Shown: piece by piece, positions 17,882 through 26,314 of the stretch
Position numbering within the stretch: position 1 is the first letter of the stretch
Layout of the letters: each line of letters opens with the position of its first letter
Position numbers and translations under genes: made by a program
The notes under the pieces: generated by a model
Told to the model about the DNA's origin: nothing
The model's database searches: none
What the model saw: the letters and a program-made list of their open reading frames with translations, nothing else
DNA from: Shewanella sp. TC10
GTDB taxonomy: Bacteria; Pseudomonadota; Gammaproteobacteria; Enterobacterales; Shewanellaceae
Reading direction: 5' to 3'
Length of the DNA stretch: 64,000 nt
Assembly (NCBI RefSeq): GCF_009663145.1
Contig: NZ_VKHR01000003.1
Coordinates: forward strand, 89,821-153,820

Positions 17882-18850
17882 ATGTTAATTGCACCAATAC
17901 ACAGCAATGAAGAAGCGCGCTTAAAAACACTGCGAAACTTGAATGTGCTAGATACTGCAGCAGAAGAGCGCTTTGATCGTATTACTCGTTTAGCAAAAAG
18001 GCTATTTTCGGTATCAATTTGTTTGGTGAGTTTGGTTGATGAAAACCGTCAATGGTTTAAGTCTTGCCAAGGGCTTGTTGCCAGTGAAACCCCGCGTGAT
18101 ATTTCATTTTGTGGTCATGCGATACATCAGCAAGAGCCATTTATTATTAATGACGCATCAAAAGATGAACGATTTTCTGACAACCCTTTAGTCACTGAAG
18201 CGCCTCATATTCGTTTTTATACTGGTCACCCTCTCACCATGCCAAATGGAATGCGGGTGGGCACCTTATGTATCATTGACGATAAGCCTCGTGAGTTTAG
18301 CAAAGACGATCAAATTGCCCTTAAAGATTTAGCAGAAATGGTCGTGTCAGAGCTAGTGTCTATTCAGCAAACCACCTTAGATGAACTCACAGGTATTTCT
18401 AACCGCCGCGGCTTTGAAGTATTAGCTAACCAAGCCATAGCGACTTGGGACAGAACGGCTACTGATAGCTGTTTAGTCTTTTTTGACTTGGACTATTTTA
18501 AAGAGATTAATGACAATCACGGTCATGAAGCTGGAGATAGAGCCTTAATCGATTTTGCCAATTTATTAACTCAAGAGTTTAGGGATTCTGATGTTATTGC
18601 TCGCTTCGGTGGAGATGAATTTCTAGTATTGTTTAGTGAATGTAATGATGGCCATGTCACGTTTGCTTTAGAACGCTTTAAGCGAGCGGTTAAAAAGCAT
18701 AATGAAACGAGTAATGAGTCATTTGAACTGGCATATAGTGTTGGCGTTGCATCGAGAGAAGCTAAACAAGCATTAAGTATTTCTCAATATTTAGAATTAG
18801 CAGATCAAGAAATGTATCAAGTGAAAGCGAGACATCACTGCAAGCGCTGA
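17882..18850 (+). CDS. GAF-GGDEF diguanylate cyclase
   Basis: 322 residues, soluble. A GAF domain (about 20-160, with RFDRITRLAKRLF and CGHAI signatures) is followed by a GGDEF domain (about 165-320). The catalytic GGDEF is intact at 243-247. The product-inhibition I-site RDSD lies at 234-237, five residues upstream, so it should make c-di-GMP and be feedback inhibited. The GAF ligand is unknown. A short open frame (17853-17888, MTFDNFGLGIC) overlaps its start. Confidence 0.92.
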   Translation: MLIAPIHSNEEARLKTLRNLNVLDTAAEERFDRITRLAKRLFSVSICLVSLVDENRQWFKSCQGLVASETPRDISFCGHAIHQQEPFIINDASKDERFSDNPLVTEAPHIRFYTGHPLTMPNGMRVGTLCIIDDKPREFSKDDQIALKDLAEMVVSELVSIQQTTLDELTGISNRRGFEVLANQAIATWDRTATDSCLVFFDLDYFKEINDNHGHEAGDRALIDFANLLTQEFRDSDVIARFGGDEFLVLFSECNDGHVTFALERFKRAVKKHNETSNESFELAYSVGVASREAKQALSISQYLELADQEMYQVKARHHCKR

Positions 18851-19045
18851 AGCAAATTGATACAAGATTAGACTAATTAGTTGACGATTTTCTGAGCTTT
18901 ATCACTGTTCTCTTTTACCACTCACCTAGACTGAATGTTTGATGAGTCGATGATCTTTTTCATCACTATTAGCGTATATACAGATTGAGTATGCAACAGT
19001 TGAAGCGTCGCTGCAGCGTGTCAGATTAAGGTTAGGAGTCGTCCA

Positions 19046-19327
19046 ATGAAAAATGCCATAGATATTTATCAAGCACTTAAAGTGTTTAATAAAATAACCG
19101 AGTTTGGTGAAAAACATCCCGGTGAAAGCGGCTATAACTCTACCTACCATCTATGTGGTCTGCATGCAGAAACAGGTTATGACGGTTACACCATTACGCT
19201 TAGTGATGGGCGCACTTCTTTGAATATCTATTTTCATAATAAATATCAGTTCGACTATCCAGACAATGAAGCCTTTGAGAACTTTATGCGACGCTTTAGT
19301 GAGGTCATAAAGCATACGGTTCAATAA
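19046..19327 (+). CDS. DUF3081 family protein
   Basis: 93 residues, small and soluble. The pattern DGYTITLSDGRTSLNIYFHNKYQFDY (split here only by turns) and an N-terminal helix containing ALKVFNKI match DUF3081, a short family in Shewanella, Vibrio and relatives with no known function. Ribosome site AGGAG, 8 nt before ATG. A weak hairpin terminator follows directly. Monocistronic. Confidence 0.75.
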   Translation: MKNAIDIYQALKVFNKITEFGEKHPGESGYNSTYHLCGLHAETGYDGYTITLSDGRTSLNIYFHNKYQFDYPDNEAFENFMRRFSEVIKHTVQ

Positions 19328-19345
19328 GGGTCGCAAGACCCTTTG
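19326..19345 (+). terminator. Weak intrinsic terminator
   Basis: AAGGGTC-GCAA-GACCCTT stem directly overlapping the end of the DUF3081 gene, with only a short T-tract. Confidence 0.5.
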
Positions 19346-19403
19346 TAAGGGTAAAACTGTTATAGATAGACGCTAGGTTTATCTACTCAGGTTAGTTGCG
19401 GGC

Positions 19404-20624
19404 TCATTGCGGGTTCGTTGCGGGTTCATGCCAACGTTTCATCTCTATCAAACGGCTGATGGTTCTTCGAAATTCGAAGGAAAGCGCACCGCCAGTATAT
19501 AGCTGGTCAATATTAAAGGTTGAGCAAACAGTGAGTGATACTTTCTGATCATAAAGCTCATCGACTAAGCTAATGAAGCGTCTTGCAGGATCATCGTTGG
19601 TGGCATAGCTGAGTTGTCGTTCAGCGGTTTTAGTTCCAACCGCAGCATCTTCAGTTCCACGCGCCTTAATCCATGACCTCACTTCACCACCAAGTTGTGG
19701 TACTTCATCCACTACGACATGATCAAACATACTGGCAATTTCTATGTAATCTAGCTGGGATCTTGGCCCGTCACAGATGGCATCAAAATTAAACCAGATG
19801 AGCTTATTGACCTTAGCTTGGTAAGGTATCGAGCGGTTACAGATAGTGATGTGGTTACGTGTTGTACATACAGCGGCTTGATGCGGATAGTAGCGCCCGG
19901 CGAGTGAGATGAACTCTTGATGATCCATTGCAGGGTTAAGAGAGATTTGCTCGCTACGAGTTGAGCTCGCTTGTTGATTGATGCGGTGGTCAATCTGGCC
20001 ACTAAGTTCAACTTCTTGTACCTGCTTTTTAAGCAAGTCGATAAAGGGTAAAAATCGTTCCCTTTGTAACCCACCTTCATAAAGTCGATTTACTTCAATA
20101 TTAGAGGTAGCAACGAGTATAACGCCCTGACTAAACAGGTGCTCAAATAAGCGTCCTAGTATAATGGCATCGCCAATATCAGAGACAAAGAATTCATCAA
20201 AACAAATTATTTGGTATTGCTCAGCATATAAGTGAGCAATATGAACTAATGGATCGCTGACACTTTTACAGGTGTTTAGCTGATGATGCACTTCAGCCAT
20301 AAACCGATGAAAATGCAATCTCAGCTTTCGGTCAGTACTGAGGTTTGTATAGAACAAGTCCATCAGAAAGGTTTTTCCGCGGCCAACATCTCCCCAGAGA
20401 TAAACTCCCAATGTACGGTTTGTTTGATGCAATACCTTATTAACGGAAGTAGGGTGAGTATCGGCTGAATCTTGATGGTTCAGTTCAGTGAATAACTGAT
20501 TAAGTATTTTTAGCGCTAGCGCTTGAGCGGGATCATCGACTAACACAGGCTGAGCGGGATCGAGCGAACTTGACTTCGACTGCACTATTTTAGCGCGATA
20601 TAAATGTAATAGATTTGTCGTCAC
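19404..20624 (-). CDS. zapE: ZapE/AFG1-family ATPase
   Basis: About 406 residues from GTG 20624, which has GAGTGG 8 nt upstream; a TTG at 20639 would add five residues. P-loop GDVGRGKT at about 78-85, and Walker B with the ICFDEFFVSD motif typical of AFG1/ZapE. C-terminal FxFRRTISRLIEM and the ATSN box are also family features. In E. coli ZapE is a Z-ring-associated ATPase that destabilises FtsZ polymers. Slightly longer than E. coli ZapE (375). It could be a second AFG1-like paralogue rather than the main one, since it lies away from cell-division genes. Confidence 0.85.
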   Translation of the reverse strand: MTTNLLHLYRAKIVQSKSSSLDPAQPVLVDDPAQALALKILNQLFTELNHQDSADTHPTSVNKVLHQTNRTLGVYLWGDVGRGKTFLMDLFYTNLSTDRKLRLHFHRFMAEVHHQLNTCKSVSDPLVHIAHLYAEQYQIICFDEFFVSDIGDAIILGRLFEHLFSQGVILVATSNIEVNRLYEGGLQRERFLPFIDLLKKQVQEVELSGQIDHRINQQASSTRSEQISLNPAMDHQEFISLAGRYYPHQAAVCTTRNHITICNRSIPYQAKVNKLIWFNFDAICDGPRSQLDYIEIASMFDHVVVDEVPQLGGEVRSWIKARGTEDAAVGTKTAERQLSYATNDDPARRFISLVDELYDQKVSLTVCSTFNIDQLYTGGALSFEFRRTISRLIEMKRWHEPATNPQ

Positions 20625-20740
20625 GCTACAGCCACTCAATAGCTAAAAGATAGTTTGATAAAGCAAAATAACTTTTAGCTATTAATTTAGCAATTAAAAT
20701 AGCCAATAGCGTCACTTCTAATCATATCTCTTTTACGTCT

Positions 20741-21361
20741 CTATACCTGTGTAAAGACGTAAGACAATTGCCCTCGACTGGAAACATTGGTTTTCTTAAA
20801 AATATTCTGTATATGCATTTTGACTGTATTAATTGAAATACTTAGGTTTGCTGCAATTTGCTCATTGGATAAACCTTGGCAAACAAGCGACAACACTTGT
20901 TGTTCTTTTTTTGTGGTTAACGACAGTAATTCTGTCTGGCGTTGGGTGATAGGCTGGCGCTTACGGGATTGAATATAGTGCGACATCGCATCATGGCTAA
21001 AATAGAGTTTGTTGTTATCTATATTTTTTAATGCTTCGATGATTTCGATAATAGAAGCTGAAACTGCCAAGCCACCATGAAAACCATTGGCGATGAGTAA
21101 GGTTTCAGTATCTGAGTTAAATGATGTGCAAAAAGCGAGGTGTTTACCTTCAGAGATAAGCTCTGCGGATAAATGGGGGATGTGTAGCTTCGGATCATCA
21201 ACAAAGTGAAGGAGAATTTTTTTGTGCTGATCTGCCTGTTGCCAATGAAAGTCGAGAGGATCATGGCTGATGGTATTGCATTTGAGTAGTTCAGTAATTT
21301 GACAAAGTTGTTGCGTCAAAGGCTCAGGTATATCACCTAAGAAAATATCCGATAAAATCAT
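20741..21361 (-). CDS. LuxR/CsgD-type transcriptional regulator
   Basis: 206 residues from ATG 21361 (AAGGA, 6 nt upstream); the longer frame to 21406 lacks a site. The N-terminal part (about 1-125) has a receiver-like alternation but no convincing phosphoacceptor set, suggesting a degenerate receiver. The C-terminal LuxR helix-turn-helix is complete (LTTKKEQQVLSLVCQGLSNE followed by IAANLSISINTVKMHIQNI, about 141-180). The arrangement resembles CsgD/VpsT biofilm regulators. No partner kinase nearby; the diguanylate cyclase and bactofilin are neighbours, which is only suggestive. Confidence 0.82.
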   Translation of the reverse strand: MILSDIFLGDIPEPLTQQLCQITELLKCNTISHDPLDFHWQQADQHKKILLHFVDDPKLHIPHLSAELISEGKHLAFCTSFNSDTETLLIANGFHGGLAVSASIIEIIEALKNIDNNKLYFSHDAMSHYIQSRKRQPITQRQTELLSLTTKKEQQVLSLVCQGLSNEQIAANLSISINTVKMHIQNIFKKTNVSSRGQLSYVFTQV

Positions 21362-21590
21362 CTTACGTCCTTGTTTATAACAATCAACTATTGAAGTCCT
21401 TAACAATAGTCTGCAAATCTAGCAGGCACAGATTATTACATATAATTAGAAAACACTGAAGTTATTAATGGATTGGATGAATTTACGTGGATCGCCAAGT
21501 GAACAGCTTGTAAATGTAATGTTATTGTTGTTTTTATTAAGTTAGTTTACTATAAGTCGAAAATTTATAATAAGAAGGATACTGCTGGGT

Positions 21591-22919
21591 ATGAATAACA
21601 AAGGAAACGGGGTGACTTTTATTGGTCCCGAAACTTCACTGGATGGGGAAATGACAGTAAAAGGGCCTGCTTTGATTGCTGGTCAAGTCAAAGGTGTTAT
21701 TCGTTCAACAGACCAAGTTAAAATTGAAGTAGGTGGCGAAATTGACGGTGAGCTTTACTGTCAAGAATTACGAGTGTGTGGTGTATTTAAAGGTTCTTTG
21801 CACTGTAACAGTCTCGTCATCGTAAGCTCTGGTGTAGTTGAAGGTGATGTTTCAAGTCATAAGATGGAAATCTATGATGGTGGTCAGTTCTTAGGTGCGA
21901 GAACCAAAGGACCTGAGCAAGGTGTTTTACCTGAACTAGCTGCAGATGAACAATCTGTTGCTGCCTATAGTGCCCCTTTTAATGAAGAACCGGCGTACGC
22001 CTCCCCAAAGGCTGAAGCGCCTATTGCAGAGGCGCCGATAGCTCAGGCTGCAAAAGTGAGTAATGTTAATGTTATGGCTGAGCCATTAACTAACGTTGCT
22101 GTTGACGCTCCTCAAGTGAAAACTGAGATTAAACCAGAAATAAAGCCGGAGCCTATCTCTGATATTAGGGAAAATTTACAGGGAGACATTCAAACGAGTG
22201 AACCTGTTATTAAGGCCGAGCCTAATCCTGTTGCGACGCAAGAACGACGTGCCGCGCCAGTGCAAAGCAGTGAAGCAGAGCCTGCTCCAAAGCCAAAATC
22301 TAAGCTAGAAATAAAGCCTCAACCTAATCCTCAAGCTCAATTAGCTGCTAAAGCTGCAGCTGAAAAAGCGCAAGAGAAAAAGTCAGGTTCAGGAACTAAG
22401 TTTGTTGTTGCAGGTGTTGTACTTGCCGCAGCAGCAGGCGTCGTTGTCATGAAGCCTGAATTGACAGAAGATCTAATGGCACAATTTAGCCAACCAGCAC
22501 CTGAAAAGGTAACATCTGAACCAGCAGTTAAAGATGTCGCCGTTGCAGAAGTGGTTGAAATGGCAACTCCGGAAACCGTTGAAGTGGTAGATGCTGAAAC
22601 AGCATTAGCTCAGTTAGATGAGGCTGCAGCAGCCGACGCTATTGCTGATACTGACGAAGTAGTGGATTCAGTCGTAGATGAACAACAAGCTTTATTAGCT
22701 GAAATTGAAGAGACTGGCGCTGAGCTTGAATCTGACATAGTAGCGGATATTACCGCTGAAGCTGACGAAGTTATCGCATCATCGGAAGCAGCTACAGAAG
22801 CTGACGCAGTCGATAAAACTAAAGTTGATAGTCTATTAGCTGATTTACTAGCAGAAGATCGTACTGAGCTAGTTGAACCATCAGATGAGATTGAAGAGAC
22901 TTCTACAGGTAATCTTTAA
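21591..22919 (+). CDS. Bactofilin with single TM and long acidic tail
   Basis: 442 residues. The N-terminal bactofilin (polymer-forming) beta-helix domain (about 8-112) shows the glycine/hydrophobic repeat (IRSTDQVKIEVGGEIDGELY, GVFKGSLHCNSLVIVSSGVV). Next comes a low-complexity Pro/Glu/Ala/Lys linker (about 120-265). One transmembrane helix (about 269-286, FVVAGVVLAAAAGVVVM) and a strongly acidic Ala/Glu/Asp/Val tail (about 290-442) follow. Bactofilins polymerise without nucleotide and scaffold envelope processes; most are 100-200 residues. The tail is unusual. Own terminator follows. Confidence 0.85.
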   Translation: MNNKGNGVTFIGPETSLDGEMTVKGPALIAGQVKGVIRSTDQVKIEVGGEIDGELYCQELRVCGVFKGSLHCNSLVIVSSGVVEGDVSSHKMEIYDGGQFLGARTKGPEQGVLPELAADEQSVAAYSAPFNEEPAYASPKAEAPIAEAPIAQAAKVSNVNVMAEPLTNVAVDAPQVKTEIKPEIKPEPISDIRENLQGDIQTSEPVIKAEPNPVATQERRAAPVQSSEAEPAPKPKSKLEIKPQPNPQAQLAAKAAAEKAQEKKSGSGTKFVVAGVVLAAAAGVVVMKPELTEDLMAQFSQPAPEKVTSEPAVKDVAVAEVVEMATPETVEVVDAETALAQLDEAAAADAIADTDEVVDSVVDEQQALLAEIEETGAELESDIVADITAEADEVIASSEAATEADAVDKTKVDSLLADLLAEDRTELVEPSDEIEETSTGNL

Positions 22920-22963
22920 TTTCTTGAGCTGATTCTTTAGCCTAAGTACAGTGCTATCTATAT

Positions 22964-22989
22964 AAGGCCCTCAATGAGGGCCTTTTTTA
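22964..22989 (+). terminator. Terminator after bactofilin gene
   Basis: AAGGCCCTC-AAT-GAGGGCCTT perfect stem followed by T-run. Confidence 0.92.
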
Positions 22990-23083
22990 TTGACTCAATT
23001 TTTTAATTTATATCAGTCGTTATTTAATCTGTCGGTTTCGTTTTCTCGATGTGACTAGAGCTGACAGGTTGCCTAAATCAGAT

Positions 23084-23736
23084 CTGCCCCAAAACTTGTT
23101 AACAGCTTTAGTCAGCTAATAATTTCTTGATTTGAATCGAATCTAAACCTAAATCAAGGTCGTGGCGCTTCGCCCACACCAGAGCAAGAAGGGTGAAACT
23201 GCTCACCCCTCTTGCATCTCCCCAGCAGCCCCGGCGAAATTTTCTGAAAAGCGAAAGATTTCCAACGGGGGATTGATCCAGCTTTAAACTTCGTTTGTTG
23301 ATAGCTTCGGTCTTATTTTTATTGTAAAGAGTAAAAATGCTAACGCTTCCGATGGTGCATCTGAAGTAAATGGATTTACTAATGTCACGATGGCATGGTT
23401 GCCAAGGAGTGACCATGCACCGCGAAAGCTAGCCTGACGTCCTCAATTCAAATTGAGTCTTTTAGATTTGTATCTTTTTGCTCTTTATGCCGTCGCGAAT
23501 TCAGTCACATCGAAGAGATAATAATCCCAGTGTAGATGCAGCAGCGAGCTTCCAAAACATGGATGTTTTGGCAGAGCTTACATGGACGTACTTGCAGCGT
23601 CTCGCAGTTGTATCTGCACATAAGCCTGCGGCAGGCAATGAATTAGATTGAAGTGATGGTATTAAGTAATTTAGCCAATATAGATGAAGTACAAAAGCTA
23701 GACGGGTAACTCGTCTCTGTCCAAATGTGAGTTACG
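23084..23736 (-). repeat. Dispersed ~700-bp repeat, copy B (inverted)
   Basis: Reverse complement of this stretch aligns with 6881-7584. The conserved blocks occur in the same order, and stretches between them are replaced or missing: copy A has an insert after CCATGTTTTGG, while copy B has its own block with GCATGGT...ACCATGC. The minus-strand frame 23108-23416 (ending LALVWAKRHDLD...) falls wholly inside the repeat and is not preserved in copy A, so it is not called as a gene. Confidence 0.8.
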
Positions 23737-23943
23737 ATACCAACAGGTCGCCTTGTGCGATCTAGTCGTGACCAACCAGCGGGTGTAAGAGCGAGTATGA
23801 GTTACTACAGTTAAACAGATATTTTGTCTGAGATTTCAGCATTGTTAACAACTAACGCCAACGTAAATATTATCCTATTTTAGCCTTGCATTTCACCGCA
23901 CTCATCTCGTTATCTCTATCTAAATTGGCTGCGCTAATCTTGT
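23737..23943. other. Intergenic, nothing recognised
   Basis: Sequence between repeat copy B and the glnK control region. No open frame with a ribosome site and no clear hairpin with a T-run. Confidence 0.4.
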
Positions 23944-23945
23944 GC

Positions 23946-23977
23946 GCACCGAAATGGCGCTGCACTTCTTTGGTGCG
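23946..23977. promoter_or_regulatory. Two adjacent NtrC-like sites upstream of glnK
   Basis: GCACC-GAAAT-GGCGC (23946-23960) and TGCACTTCTTTGGTGCG (23961-23977) both fit the NtrC pattern GCAC-N-rich-GTGC, the second better than the first. They are abutting and lie about 130-155 bp before the glnK start, the usual enhancer position. A candidate sigma-54 element, TTGGCCTAATGATTGAAT (about 24040-24057), has the -24 GG but GA rather than GC at -12. Confidence 0.5.
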
Positions 23978-24103
23978 TTTTTGTGCTTTGATTTGTAACT
24001 GTTTTTATTTAAATCCTTTTAAAACAGTTTGTTACAAGTTTGGCCTAATGATTGAATTGTATTTGTAAACAAATATATAACAATCACACTTTTGGAGGTC
24101 GAG

Positions 24104-24442
24104 ATGAAACTCGTCAGCGCTATCATCAAGCCGTTTAAATTGGATGATGTCCGAGAAGCAATTGCTGGAATGGGCATTGAAGGAATGACTGTAACTGAAG
24201 TAAAAGGTTTCGGTCGTCAAAAAGGTCACACTGAGCTTTATCGTGGTGCAGAGTATCAAGTTGATTTTCTTCCTAAAGTAAAATTAGAAATAGCAACTAA
24301 AGCAGAAAATTTAGATGTACTACTTGAAGCAATTACCACTGCAGCTCATACCGGCAAAATTGGTGATGGCAAAATTTTTGTAACTGATCTCGAACAAGCA
24401 ATCCGTATTCGTACGGGTGAGCTTGATAACGAAGCACTATAA
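24104..24442 (+). CDS. glnK: PII nitrogen regulatory protein GlnK
   Basis: 112 residues from ATG 24104, which has GGAGG 5 nt upstream; an upstream TTG adds four residues and is not needed. The T-loop GRQKGHTELYRGAEY carries the uridylylated Tyr51. The C-terminal signature GDGKIFVTDLEQAIRIRTGE is intact. Trimeric PII proteins sense 2-oxoglutarate and ATP/ADP, gate AmtB, and control GlnE and NtrB. The gene is 10 bp upstream of amtB, the conserved glnK-amtB pairing. Confidence 0.95.
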   Translation: MKLVSAIIKPFKLDDVREAIAGMGIEGMTVTEVKGFGRQKGHTELYRGAEYQVDFLPKVKLEIATKAENLDVLLEAITTAAHTGKIGDGKIFVTDLEQAIRIRTGELDNEAL

Positions 24443-24452
24443 GGGGGCTGGA

Positions 24453-25703
24453 ATGGAAGAGTTAGCAGCGTTAGGAACAACGGTCACTGAATTACGCTTT
24501 GCATTAGATACGTTTTATTTTCTAATCTCAGGTGCTTTAGTCATGTGGATGGCAGCAGGTTTTGCCATGTTAGAAGCGGGTTTAGTCCGCTCAAAAAATA
24601 CCACAGAAATTTTAACTAAAAACGTATGTTTATATTCAATTGCATGTGTGATGTATTTATTAGTTGGTTACAACATCATGTATGTCGATAATGTTGAAGC
24701 TGGGTGGTTGCCATCATTTGGTTCACTTATTGGTACACAAGCAGACGGTGCCGATCATGCACTTGAGTCTGACTTCTTTTTCCAAGTAGTATTCGTTGCT
24801 ACAGCAATGTCGATTGTATCTGGCGCGGTTGCTGAGCGTATGAAACTTTGGTCTTTCTTACTTTTCTCTGTGGTACTAACAGCCGTTATCTATCCAATTG
24901 AAGGTTACTGGACTTGGGGTGGTGGTTTCCTTTCTGCTGCTGGTTTTGTTGACTTTGCTGGTAGTGGTATTGTTCATATGGCTGGTGCAGCTGCTGCGAT
25001 TGCCGGTGTATTACTACTTGGTGCTCGTAAAGGTAAATATGGTGCAAACGGTGAAGTAAACCCAATTCCAGGTTCAAACTTACCTATGGCTACGTTAGGT
25101 ATGTTCATTTTATGGATGGGCTGGTTTGGATTTAATGGTGGTTCTCAGTTGCTAGTTTCTGATGCAGAAAATGCTACAGCAGTTGCGAAAATCTTCTTGA
25201 ACACAAACTCTGCCGCTGCTTTTGGTGCTGTATCAGCACTCATCGTGTGTAAGGTTGTTTGGGGTAAAGCTGATTTAACCATGATTTTAAATGGTGCATT
25301 AGCAGGCTTAGTTGCTATCACTGCTGACCCATTATCACCTTCATTATTAATGGCTGCGGTTACAGGTATTGTGGCTGGTGGTGTTGTTATCTTCTCAATC
25401 GTTGGTTTTGACCGTATTAAAATTGATGACCCAGTAGGTGCAATTTCAGTTCATGGTGTATGTGGTTTCCTAGGTTTGATGTTAGTTCCTCTATCAAACG
25501 CTGATGCTAACTTTGGTGCTCAACTTTATGGCGCATTCGTTATCTTCGCTTGGGTATTCGCTGCTTCATTTGCTGTATGGTTTGTACTGAAAGCAACTGT
25601 TGGTATCCGAGTAACGGAAGAAGAAGAGTATAACGGTATGGATGCATCAGATTGTGGTGTTGACGCATACCCAGAGTTTGTTTCAATTAAATCTGCTGGT
25701 TAA
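24453..25703 (+). CDS. amtB: Ammonium transporter
   Basis: 416 residues from ATG 24453 (AGGGGG site). About eleven transmembrane helices. Family signatures are visible, including FAMLEAGLVRSKNTTEIL (about 40-57), the pore-region GYWTWGGGFL, and DPVGAISVHGVCGFLG with its conserved pore histidine. It conducts ammonia/ammonium across the inner membrane and is blocked by de-uridylylated GlnK. The E. coli-like cleaved signal peptide is not obvious here. Terminator follows. Confidence 0.95.
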   Translation: MEELAALGTTVTELRFALDTFYFLISGALVMWMAAGFAMLEAGLVRSKNTTEILTKNVCLYSIACVMYLLVGYNIMYVDNVEAGWLPSFGSLIGTQADGADHALESDFFFQVVFVATAMSIVSGAVAERMKLWSFLLFSVVLTAVIYPIEGYWTWGGGFLSAAGFVDFAGSGIVHMAGAAAAIAGVLLLGARKGKYGANGEVNPIPGSNLPMATLGMFILWMGWFGFNGGSQLLVSDAENATAVAKIFLNTNSAAAFGAVSALIVCKVVWGKADLTMILNGALAGLVAITADPLSPSLLMAAVTGIVAGGVVIFSIVGFDRIKIDDPVGAISVHGVCGFLGLMLVPLSNADANFGAQLYGAFVIFAWVFAASFAVWFVLKATVGIRVTEEEEYNGMDASDCGVDAYPEFVSIKSAG

Positions 25704-25729
25704 TAAATGATTTAGTTTGAATTATGCTT

Positions 25730-25763
25730 AAAAAAGCAGAGCCGTTGAGCTCTGCTTTTTTTT
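25730..25763 (+). terminator. Terminator after amtB
   Basis: GCAGAGC-CGTTGA-GCTCTGC stem flanked by A-run and T8. Confidence 0.9.
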
Positions 25764-25804
25764 GTTATAATAATGACTCAATGGGGTATTGAATAGGTTG
25801 TAAT

Positions 25805-26170
25805 ATGAGCAAGCTCGTTAAGTTAACCGTTTTAATCAGTATGGCTTTGGTATTGAGCTTGTCAGTTCATGATGTGCAAGCAGGAAAAGTCGTTGTCCGT
25901 AAAGCCTCCGAGCCTTTTGATGCTTTTGCTGTCAGAGATCAAGTACAACAAGAACATCAATGGCAAGAAATGCTGCGGATGCAGCAGCAGATCCAAATAT
26001 TACAAGCTTTACCTGTAGGTTGTTTGCCAATTGCAGTTCCTTACCGCTACTTTAATTGCTCTGGCAATGCTTATCGCCCATATCCTTATCAAGGTGAAGA
26101 GGTATATATTCAAATTGATAACCCTCAAAGTTCAACAAAGAATCATCCAAAGGTAAAAGCTGTTCAATAA
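25805..26170 (+). CDS. Hypothetical exported protein
   Basis: 121 residues, not recognised. A clear Sec signal peptide (MSKLVKLTVLISMALVLSLS..., cleavage probably after DVQA at about residue 27) is followed by a Gln-rich helical stretch (about 45-75). The C-terminal part contains two cysteines (CLPIAVPYRYFNC, about 79-91) and Tyr/Pro residues. Likely periplasmic. Stands alone between the amtB terminator and the next lipoprotein gene. Confidence 0.65.
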   Translation: MSKLVKLTVLISMALVLSLSVHDVQAGKVVVRKASEPFDAFAVRDQVQQEHQWQEMLRMQQQIQILQALPVGCLPIAVPYRYFNCSGNAYRPYPYQGEEVYIQIDNPQSSTKNHPKVKAVQ

Positions 26171-26314
26171 CGAATATTAGCAGTCTATTTCATCTAAATT
26201 AACTTATCGCCAATAACGATTCATTCGTTTATTAGATAAGTTTTGTAACGTTTAAGTGTCTCATTTTCTGCGCTTGCAACTATGCTTAATTAAGGTATTT
26301 GTTGGAGCATATAA

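Noticed and set aside
23108..23416. 102-codon minus-strand frame as a gene
   Set aside because: Lies wholly inside repeat copy B, is not kept in copy A, and resembles the spurious hypothetical proteins often called in such repeats.
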